A stretch of DNA of 64,000 nucleotides. It comes from Quercus robur. Its lineage: Eukaryota > Streptophyta > Magnoliopsida > Fagales > Fagaceae. The position numbers and the translations under genes were made by a program. The stretch is taken from the NCBI RefSeq assembly GCF_932294415.1, contig NC_065538.1, positions 81,949,453 to 82,013,452 of the forward strand, in the 5' to 3' direction. The notes beneath the pieces are model-generated. The model searched no databases and was not told the DNA's origin. It saw nothing but the letters and a program-made list of their open reading frames with translations. How positions within the stretch are numbered: the stretch's first letter is position 1; each line of letters begins with the position of its first letter. Shown piece by piece: positions 55,101 to 64,000 of this stretch.

Positions 55101-56260
55101 TTACCAATTCTCTTGCTCATCAAAAATGCCCTCAATAGTATTTTTTTGAAACTGGGAAGATGCCTTTACATGAAAATAACTCGTGTTGCGGTCACCCTCC
55201 TTAAACCAATGTAGTTTAGCTCTTTGCTTCCACATCAAGCTCTCCTTTTCTAGCCTACAATTAAGCTCAGATCTAGTCTCACAGATACTCTGAATTACAC
55301 CCGCATTTGTTGGCTGCAATTCAAGACATTCCAACCGCTTTTAAGGCCTAGCAACTTCCTTCCCTACATGACCAAGCTCAGACTTGTTCCAAGCTTCTGA
55401 TTTTGACCTGCACGAGTTCAAACATGTTAGAATGGGATAAGGGGAAGTGTCAACCAGCCCCTCAGACCATGCCGAAGAGACAATGTTCTCACATCTAGGA
55501 TCTTGCACCCACATGGCCTCAAATCTAAACCCTTTTTTGTGTCCACCCCTATTCGGCTTCTCAAAGAAAGTCAAGAGCAATGGGCAATGATCTGAAACAT
55601 ATGAAGACTTATGAAATAACCGAGCCATAGGAAATAAGGTAGACCAATCCGGAGATACAAGTGCACGATCAAGGCGTTCTCTGATCTGAAACCCATACCC
55701 CCTCTGATAAAGCCAGGTAAAATTGGGTCCAACAAAATCCAATTTCTTCAACCCACAAAAATTAATCGAATCATTAAAGCGAGCCATTTGATGATATGGC
55801 TGAGCAGCTCCCTTTCCTTTTCTTCAGCACACCGAATCTCATTGAAGTCCCTGATGACTAACCACAGCAAATGGGAAACTGAACAAAGGGAATTAAGAAG
55901 TTGCCAGGATTCCACTCTTTTAGAAGTCTCCAGGTTGCCATAGAATCCCGTTAAGTGCCACGGACTTTAGTTGCCACCACCCTCCACAATGGCATCAATA
56001 TGGGATAAAGAGGAGCCTAATACCTTAATTCATGATTTTGGATCCCAAAACAAAGCCAGACCACCACTAGGACCTTCACTAGGGACAATGAAACCTTCCT
56101 GAAAACCACACCGATCTCTAATCACCTTCGTCCAATCAACATCAAACTTTGTTTCCATAAGGAAAACAAATTTGGGCTTCTCTAACCTAATAACCTTCTT
56201 CAAGGCATTAACTGTCTGAAGGTTCCCAAGCCATCGACAGTTCCAACTTAATAGACTCAT
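52145..56260 (-). pseudogene. LINE ORF2 pseudogene (endonuclease, RT, zf-RVT, RNase H)
   Basis: Domains in minus-strand order: endonuclease MSLLSWNCRWLGNLQTV (56260 on) and VSDHCPLL; RT with FRPISLCNVIYK, DMCKAYNRVEW and FVDD in place of the usual Y/FADD; KYLGLP-type block; zf-RVT CEVCHTDVESLSH; RNase H INVDGAVF, MEGDSLVVFNAL and GNCPTHLLAKHA. Frameshifts lie between 56030 and 55787, in the G run at 54785-54795 and between 53979 and 53725. In-frame stops occur near 55338, 55100, 53989, 53048 and 52625. Not translatable. Confidence 0.88.
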
Positions 56261-56530
56261 TGGGTTTGGCGGAGCTGCTTAGCAACCTCCACCAATCCTA
56301 GATGTTTAGTAAAAAGGACACCCAAGTTCCTGGCTTCCTCATCCACTCTCAACTTCTTTTCCTACACCCCATCATGTGCCTCGACCCCATTAGATTTTCT
56401 TTTTCACCCTGCTTCTGCCACCTGCATCCCATAATCCCCTTCCATACTAACTCTTTTGGACAATCTGGTCCAACATCCTTTTTTTGGGCCACAGTCAAGC
56501 TTAAGGTCGGCCTCAGGGACTTTGCCACCT

Positions 56531-57905
56531 TTATTTTCCTCCCCCTCCCCCCCCCCCCAATGCAAATGAACCTAAAGTCTCTTCCACTGCAACAGTATTA
56601 AAATTCAGCAAAGACTTAGAATGTGTCTTGGACCCCACAGCCTCTGAAACCCCTAACTTGTTGAGATTATGGATTTGGATTGAAGGAATCTCCAAAGAAT
56701 TTTGGGTAGCATCCACAATGATAGTGTCAGGTTTTTCAGTATCGCCTGCTATAGCCTTATCAATGTCTTCTAGTATCGTCTCAAAGTCAGCCACCTTAGA
56801 ACTGGATAACAACACTCCATTATTCTCAAGACTAACCAATTCCAAGCTCCTTGATTCATTGGGATGCACCCCGCTTAGCACCCCTTCATCACTGTTTGTT
56901 GTGCTGTCACTCCTATTATCACCCTCCTTGGCCTCCTTTGGATTATCACTAACGGTAGCCATTTCAGTTGCATGAAACCTGGATGGACTAGCCTTAGAAC
57001 GTGTTTTAGGCACCCCTTCCTCATATCCCTTGACCTCAATAGACTGGCGCTTACCCATGCTGAATTGAGGAGCTTTCATTCAATGTCTAAATTGTTGATC
57101 ATCCACCACAAGCCTTCCTTTACTTTTCAGCCAAACTTCACAATCTTTGTCATCATGGGTTAATACTCTACACCAAAAACATAAATTTGGAAGATGCTCA
57201 TATTGAAAAGCAACCCAACCTTCTGTACCATCTTCCATCTCAATTTTCCTCCCTTGGCAGAGAGGTTGAGACACATCCACCCTCACCCTTACTTGCATAA
57301 AAGTTCCTCCTTTCATCTCTAAAGGGTCACCAGATTGGATCACTGTACCTATGGATTCACCTATTAAGACTGCTGTTTCTGGGTTCATAAATTGAAAGGG
57401 TAAATCATGAATCTGAATCCCAATGGTGCAAAACTTGAATTCTAGATCTTTCAAAGATTGTTTCCCGTCGAAGACTTGAAAAACAACCAGATGTCTATCA
57501 TACGACCAAGGCTCTCCCTGCAAAACCTTTTCAGCGTCAACTTCTAACTTAAATTCAAAAAGCATAATACTATTCCCTACGTTAACCAATTGAAAACACT
57601 CACTAGTACGCCATAATGGTCGAAAAGTTCAGGCCACCATATCCATATTCAGGTTCCTTTTGGTAAAGAACTTTGCCGCGAGAACATGCTCTGAAGTAGA
57701 CAACTTCCTCAGTAGCAGAACCTTGCTCCCTTCCTTTGCAGTCAGGGATAATCCATCACACCTCCTATAATTTCTTCCATACTGAAACTGGGCACATCGA
57801 TCACCCCACTACGCTTCAGACCAAGTCCTTCTAGCAACAGAGGTCACTAAAGGGACAACCACCTTACTCAACGAGAAGACAATAGTATACTATGGTTTAA
57901 GGTTT
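56531..57905 (-). pseudogene. LINE ORF1 pseudogene (DUF4283 and zinc knuckle)
   Basis: A start near 57785 (MEEIIGG) leads by frameshift into LSLTAKEGSKVLLLRKLSTS and VLAAKFFTKRNLN, then VGNSIMLFEFKLEVDAEKVL, WSYDRHLVVFQVFDG and the knuckle CFWCRVLTHDDKDCEVW. A stop separates this from a low-complexity C-terminal part (57079-56531) that ends in a glycine run. It is the usual ORF1 layout, disabled. Confidence 0.8.
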
Positions 57906-57960
57906 TGGAGGCGCTCTCACTAAACCCTAGCTGAGAACTCCTATAATTCAATATTAGATA

Positions 57961-59653
57961 CTACACCTGGTGTAACTTGACAAGAAACATATACACTTTT
58001 TTTGGGTTAGTATTTTAGCTTAGGCATGATTATAGTATTATTATTTTTTTTGGTAATAAGAGGATATATATCTTTAAACAAGAGAAAAAAAGCTCTATTC
58101 ATCTGCCGACCAATTCTGAATGATGGCTTGGGCAGGCTTTGCCTTTTTTAGATTCTTTGTTGAAAATTACTAACCACATTAATATAATTCATAGTCTTTT
58201 ACTATGATAGTATATGACGAGTGGAGACCGCTCGATAGATCTTATTATTTTTTTTTTTTTAATTAAATCATTGAGCAAAATATAAATGGATATGTAGGAT
58301 CTTCTAAAAAAAAAGGATATGTAGGAATATTAGGGTCCTTCCCATTTAAAATAGGCCAAATTTATTATTCAAATTAAGTGTCTGTTTGAGAACAGTTTAT
58401 TTTTAGTTAAATCTGAATTTTTTTTTTTTTTTTTGCTGAAAATACTGTAGATAATACTAAAAGCTAATTGAAATAGTATAGTGAAACCCATGAATAATAC
58501 CAAAAAGTGCAACGTGACCCATGAATAGTAGCAAAAATAAGCTGAATAGTAAAAGAAAACTGATATTTTAAGCCAATACCAAACACAACTTAGGCATTAG
58601 AAATTTAAAGTTGTATCTATTATCGTGTTAATTCAAATTATATGTCATTTTATAATTTGTATATTATTAGATCAAGGAAATCAAATCTTAATTGTGAAAT
58701 GGACTCTCTTTATTTTTAAGTGAAATGTAGGCAACTAAAAATGATGCTTATACTCTATCTTATTTAATTATGATAAAATTAGATCGAGTTATATTTATAT
58801 GAGGAAAACCATGACCCCTACTAAAATTTCACTTAATTTTTGAGTCAAAACAAGGTACTTTTATACCGCCCCTCCTTCCATAGTTCCATACTTTGAATTT
58901 GAAAGTACGAAATGAAGGCACGCGGAGTAGAAGTTGCCAAAGGGTGACTTTGACATTAGTGTTCATAGTATATTCTTCATGTTTTAAACTTTATGATTAT
59001 TTTTCAACATGTGATAAGCGCTTCAATTTGTCTTTTATTGCATTCTTCCAAAGGTCACCATCTACTTCGTTGAAATCCGCAGGTTTTCCCTCAATAATAA
59101 TCCCAATTAGTCACTAATCTCACTCAGAATTTGTACTTTCATTTAATTTTTTTTTTTTTTTTGGTAATATCTTAATTGTCCCATTTATCATGAGCTTATT
59201 ATAATCTCCCAAAACTCACTCTGTAATGTGCATTAGCCAGGTTGTCCTTGCAGCTTATCTTTGTTGAAAATCTACTTCTTCTTCTTGTTTTTTTCAAATC
59301 AAAATTTGTACACTTAACTGTTTAACATTGAGTATGATTATAACTTATAAGGAATATTCTTAGCAATGTACAATTATCAATAACTCGTGTTTCAGGAGTT
59401 TTTTATGCAATTTAAATTCGAACTTGGTGTACTGTTTGCATTTTCTCGTTACAATTGTAAACTCTAAACAACTTGTATTAGAAAAAAAAAAAAAAAAATG
59501 TAATTGTGTAATTTACCTTTAAATTTAGTCTACGCTGCCCAACACTGATGACCAATGCAGATGTTGAAGTTGCTATCAGAAACTAATTTTATTCCAAAAA
59601 CATGTTGTTGATGTTTCTATCATGAACTTTCTTACATTCTTTGGTAGTAATAT
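57961..59653. other. AT-rich intergenic DNA with a MITE-like patch and a micro-insertion
   Basis: About 58020-58110 may be a short minus-strand LINE tail (GGTAATAAGAGG after T's). About 58380-58590 resembles MITEs at 41400 and 43940 (GCTGAAAATACTGTAG). No gene is supported. Confidence 0.4.
58288..58326 (+). repeat. Micro-insertion with perfect 12-bp direct repeats
   Basis: GGATATGTAGGA at 58288-58299 and 58315-58326 flank 15 nt, TCTTCT plus A's. Confidence 0.6.
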
Positions 59654-59661
59654 CCTACAAG

Positions 59662-60243
59662 CAGTGGCGGAGCCAAGAATTTTGAGTTGGGGGGGCCAAA
59701 CTATATATTTTGTCAAGATAAACTCAAATAAAAATAGACACTCCCCTAAAAAATCCACACAATATATGTGTGTGTGTGTAAATATAAAATATATAAATTG
59801 TTTGCAAAACTTCATCCATGTTTGACAAATCAATATCATAATGTTATAATTGAAGTATCATATGAGCTTTTTTATTTCTTGATAAAATCTTGAGAATAGG
59901 AAATTTCAACCATATTGCATATATTATCAATGTTGAATGATTTGAAAGTATTAATTGGAATTGAAATTGAGCTAAAAATTAGGGGTTACACACTTCCACT
60001 ATTTACTCACAAAATTTACTACCTAACTATATCATTCTATTGCAATTGTATATCAACTCTAAACTCTCTTTTTTAAGGAAAAATTACTAAATTATTTGAT
60101 CAATGCTTTCTTTTGGGGGGCCAACTCTTTTTTTTTTTCATATAACCTTTATATATTTATAAAATATACTTAAATTGTAAAAAAAAATTAAAAATTTTGG
60201 AGGGGCCAAGGCCCCCCCAAGGATACATGTGGCTCCGCCACTG
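59662..60243. mobile_element. hAT-type non-autonomous element with 8-bp target duplication
   Basis: CAGTGGCGGAGCCA at the left and TGGCTCCGCCACTG at the right are perfect 13-14 bp inverted ends. CCTACAAG lies directly outside both (59654-59661, 60244-60251), the 8-bp duplication typical of hAT. 582 bp, AT-rich inside, with GGGGGGGCCAA near both ends. No transposase. Confidence 0.85.
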
Positions 60244-60251
60244 CCTACAAG

Positions 60252-62674
60252 TGCCTTGATTAACATAAATATAGTATGTGTGTATATATTTGATTATATA
60301 GACCGTTCACTCAATCATATTACTTTGTCACTTAATGCTAGCTCAGAAAATTCATAGGCTATAAACTAACGAAAGTAAATCATTTGAGGGTTGAAGGTTG
60401 AAACAGTCTTACAATACCATGAACCTGTTGAGAAACCTCAAATCTACTATATATGCCATAGTCTTAAAGCCATATCTCTTTGTCATATAATAACACATCT
60501 CTATCTTCCTCTTCTCCAAGTTGCTATATATCATTAATGTATGTACATGTTCTAGGTTGACTTCATATAACCTAGGGAAGCTTCCACTGTAATTCTTTTC
60601 TCCCAACTTGTGGTATATAAATTAATCATCCATCGACCTCTCAGTTTGGTAGTCATCTCCCATTCATGAACTGAATAATGAATATCGTAGACATGACGTC
60701 TTAATTATATGTTGTTTGTCTTCTACTGGAAACTAATTAATAATTTTTCTATGTAATTGCGCTGACTAATGAGGACTTTTGCTTATATTCAAACCAAAAA
60801 TTAAATAATAACAAACCTAAAGCAACCACATATTGTTTCATACTGCAACCTAGTTAACACTTAAATTAAATTTATTATAATTTGATAAAAGTAATTTTTT
60901 AAATTATTTGTTTAATTAATGGTAGTGGCTTGGATAATTAAATTAAAACATTGTTTATAGACTTGTAAGCTTCGTAACAAGACGGGCAATAAGTTTTTGA
61001 GTAAGTGATTTCTAAAGAATTTAGTTCAAAATCAATTATAAATGATTTTAATGCCATGAATGATGACATGTCTTAATTAAGTTATAGTTAATTTGTCAAA
61101 TAAAGAATGTTTTCAATCATTATTTTTGTTAATACTTAAGAATTTTATTGTGTTTATCTTAGTGGATGAAAAATGTTGTTAATCATATTTTTTAATACTT
61201 AAGAATTTTATTGTGTTTACCTTGGCCCCTCCTGGAATAAATTTCTGGCTCCATCGTTATATACAGTCAATTGTACATGATTTATTTATCTTATGATCAA
61301 ATATGAGCCATTCCATGACCGATACCTTTAAATTTTTTACTACTTGTGGAATGTTTCCTATAATGTGATTTATGTTGTGAACTAGAAGTTGACAAACGGA
61401 AGTTCCTACTGCCTTGTCAAATGAAAAGTGGAGGGAGGAAAGTAAGAATGAGATTGAGATTCTCATTCATTTGATATGAATAAAGAGTGAGAGAATAAAG
61501 AATGGCGATGTGAGGTATTTTTCATCTAAGTCGACAAAATTTAATCCTCCAAATCGAAGAAAAAGGGGAAGGAAAATATGAAGAGAATACATGTACAATT
61601 ACAATTTTACCTCTTATGTTTATCTAAATATTCATTTGTTAATACAATATAATAAAATTTAAAGTATCATTATAAATAATAAAATAAATAATTTCTTATA
61701 TCATAGAGGAATAAGAATAATTATCACAAAATTATAATTTCTTTCAATCATTTTTTTTTCTAAAAAAACCCACTCAAATAAAGAAAAATTATATACATTT
61801 CTTATAGTCCCACTTTTCTATCTCCTCTACTAAAATCAATGAACGAAAGCAACTTTTTTTTTTTTTTCCTTCTAATTTTCTGTCCTCATATATTTTCCAT
61901 CCATTCAACTAAACAGAGCTGTAATTATTTATATAAACATTTTTCCACTTCTACAATATGAATGGACATATATTCAGAAACTTTATTGTTTTGAACTTCC
62001 AAGTCCAATTGGTCAAACCACAATCTTCAACTTTGATCAAAGAAAATTTTCTTTTCCATTAGTGATGGCATTGGTGATGGCATAGTTGATGCTCTTCACC
62101 AATGAAAAAAGGACTCTTAAATTCAAGAGACCATACTTTCACCATTTTTCCAATCAGAGACCATACTTTCACCATTTTTCCAATCAAAGGACGATAGTAG
62201 GGGAAAATGTTGGAGTGCCCCTCCAAAGCACAAAATGTCTCTGGCTAGCCTTTTCCACAATTTGAACCTTTACATGCCTCCTTCCAAACGCCATGACTTT
62301 GGTCGGTGCCATTGCCCTTTTAAGTAAATATTCAATTATTCCCTTTATTACCAGCTGTGAAATGCTTGACCATATAATATAGATTGCTTGCTGAGGGAAT
62401 AAACATTCCAACTTGCCTATCACAAACAAAAGAAACTTAAAAAATTTATAATATTGAAAAAGACTAAGAATTTTTAATGTCAGCTTACTAAATGGCATTT
62501 AAACATCATGTTCCATGAGGGACCCTCCCTTTTTGAATATGCTTTCTGTGTCTTTGAAAAAACCTTTGTATTATTGGAATACTCAAACTTCCACGTTTTT
62601 GTACTAAGTCATATGATAAATAGCTAATGGTTTTGAGGTTTGGAAGGTGAAAATGAGCTAGACTTTTAACAGAG
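60252..62674. other. Intergenic DNA upstream of the MYB gene
   Basis: A 30-bp tandem duplication (AGAGACCATACTTTCACC...) lies at 62126-62185. A stretch at 61208-61250 (CTTGGCCCCTCCTGGAAT, CTGGCTCC) may be a lone end of the CAGTGGCGGAGCC element family. The minus frame at 60409-60606 (65 residues) matches nothing I know. No gene is supported. Confidence 0.45.
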
Positions 62675-63120
62675 ATGGTGAAAGCTCAGCATGCTGAGGA
62701 GAAGATGCCTTTGAGAAAAGGTGCATGGACTTCTGAAGAAGATAAGAAGCTGACTGCTTACATTAAGCGATATGGCATTTGGAATTGGAGTCAGATGCCA
62801 AAACCTGCAGGTAGGATACAAGTAAATGTTCAATTTCAATGAATAAAAGCTTAATCATGAAATTGTAATGGTTTTTTTGCATTTTTTTTTGGGTGCTATA
62901 TATGGTATATATGTTATATCTGGTGGAAAATACTTTGATTAACCTTATCTTTCTTTCATTTTTTTTTCTTTTTTTCTTTTTTTCTTTTAGGCTTGGCAAG
63001 GTCTGGGAAGAGTTGTAGACTTCGTTGGATGAATTACCTTAGGCCAGATATTAAGCGTGGAAACTTTAGCGAGGAAGAGGAGGAAACCATACTCAAGTGC
63101 CATGAAGAGCTGGGAAACCG
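62675..63120 (+). CDS. R2R3-MYB transcription factor, first two exons (partial)
   Basis: Exon 1 62675-62810 and exon 2 62991-63120 (GT/AG borders, phase 1 join GG|C). The protein starts [21 protein letters not shown]2 has tryptophans in [16 protein letters not shown] and [10 protein letters not shown]3 begins [20 protein letters not shown], where F replaces the first W as is normal for plant R3. The introns are at the canonical R2R3 sites. Exon 3, with the rest of R3 and the regulatory tail, is not found before 64000, so intron 2 exceeds 880 bp. A DNA-binding nuclear factor; the target pathway cannot be told from the MYB domain alone. Confidence 0.9.
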
Positions 63121-64000
63121 GTAAATACTCATATATATATATATATATGCTTCTCAATTGTAAGAGTGTTCTTTAACATTTTCATAGAATCTCTGTCTTC
63201 ATATGAAAACCTTTGTGTTTAATTGGTTGAATTATGATTTAGATTAGATGAATGGATAGTTCAGAACAATGAAAATATGCATTTTTTTTTCCTTTTTTTC
63301 CTCTTAATTTTTTTGACATACAGTATATATTAATATGGGTTGCTACATCATCTATTATGCAAGTCTTTCCAATTGAATTTTTGGCTACCACATGTGTAAA
63401 CCCTAATGATGGATATCACATGCAGAACTTTAAGTATAAACTAAAATATCAATGATGTACCTGTGGTGATTGAAGTCTGCAAGGTTTTCCTGAATTATTA
63501 CATAGTTAGCAAGAATAAATTAGACTCTTGCAAAATCACTCAAAGTAGAATTCACAAATTACACCTTTTTGTGAGATGACAAGTGATACCATGATTTGAT
63601 TATCTGAAATTTACAAAAGCAAGGGCTTGCAGTTGAGCTATACCTTGATTTTTATATTTTTAGTAATATGAACTCAGGTATCACATTGATCGATAGTAAT
63701 AAAGAAAAAAAATATAAGGATGCTTGTGGAAGAAATTCTAATTGAACCAATTTTGAACTCCTTATGCACGAAGTGATTAATGCATGAAGTTCAGCAAAAC
63801 TACGTTAGTTGAAAGGAAAAAGAGAGATTAAGCTGAGACTCTCTCTCTCTCTCTCTCTCCTCCTAGCTAATTGGATCAAGATCAAATAAACTTTCAACAC
63901 CTCTTGTGTGTGTTAAGAATCCTAGAAATTAATTAAGTTGAAGATATTCTAAGATCATTTATAGAGCATCTAATAATTAATTGCGAGTAAAGAAAAATAT
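63121..64000 (+). other. MYB intron 2, incomplete
   Basis: AT-rich intronic DNA with a CT microsatellite at 63839-63859. I looked for an exon encoding the WS-IA..LPGRTDNEIKN block of R3 and did not see one. Confidence 0.6.

Larger units (their letters stand above)
52098..57960 (-). mobile_element. Near-complete but decayed L1-type LINE
   Basis: A poly(T) run at 52098-52110 marks the 3' tail on the minus strand (...TTCTTATC plus A's). ORF2 and ORF1 remnants follow up to a leader near 57960. Several stops and frameshifts interrupt both. No target duplication could be recognised. It belongs to the same broad group as the intact LINE (RNase H at the end of ORF2) but is clearly a different, older family. 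Confidence 0.85.

Noticed and set aside
60409..60606. 65-residue minus-strand gene
   Set aside because: Ordinary composition but no recognisable family and no neighbouring exons; could be chance.
62184..62498. 104-residue minus-strand gene upstream of MYB
   Set aside because: No domain, no convincing promoter or splice signals; not enough support.

Overview
This window is a stretch of nuclear DNA from a woody-type eudicot plant. The evidence is split genes with GT-AG introns, plant-specific protein families (CSU1, plant PLAC8 and GDPD proteins, R2R3-MYB), L1-type LINEs with DUF4283 ORF1 proteins, a Tnt1-like Copia element, and many small TIR transposons. The LTR and MITE styles remind me of Fagales, but that is only an impression. 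No bacterial, organellar or viral region is seen.

Region by region. 1-1575: 5' end of a Ty1/Copia element on the minus strand (gag to protease, primer site, LTR); it runs off the left edge. 1946-8678: a complete, young, non-coding LTR retrotransposon (LARD type) with 753-bp LTRs, a perfect ACATT target duplication and two internal arrays of an 81-bp repeat. 8679-12669: AT-rich DNA with a TAA-flanked MITE, a foldback element and a tandem duplication. 12656-18850: a full-length L1 LINE with two intact ORFs and a matching target duplication, inserted about 0.3 kb upstream of the next gene. 19158-22421: CSU1/NOSIP-type RING E3 ligase gene, two exons. 22422-36600: about 14 kb without an intact host gene. 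It holds a LINE fragment, a decayed PIF/Harbinger element, several MITEs (two back to back), a nested hAT-like element and a sequence block present three times. 36602-40146: PLAC8-family membrane protein gene, five exons. 41751-46138 (minus): GDPD glycerophosphodiester phosphodiesterase gene, seven clear exons, with introns enlarged by LINE and MITE insertions. 46645-49465: a small Helitron and a solo LTR. 50100-57960: a Stowaway-like MITE, RNase H fragments of LINEs and a long decayed minus-strand LINE. 59654-60251: a hAT-type element with a perfect 8-bp duplication. 62675-64000: first two exons of an R2R3-MYB gene, cut by the window end.

The four host genes look unrelated in function: light-signalling ubiquitination, membrane/ion homeostasis, phospholipid recycling and transcription control. 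There is no operon-like logic. Most of the sequence is transposable elements of different age. The most unusual points are the LARD with its 81-bp arrays and recurrent TCCTCGGA hairpins, a set of micro-insertions consisting of little more than a poly(A) tail between 9-17 bp direct repeats, and the twin MITEs whose empty site survives in a duplicated copy inside the same window.
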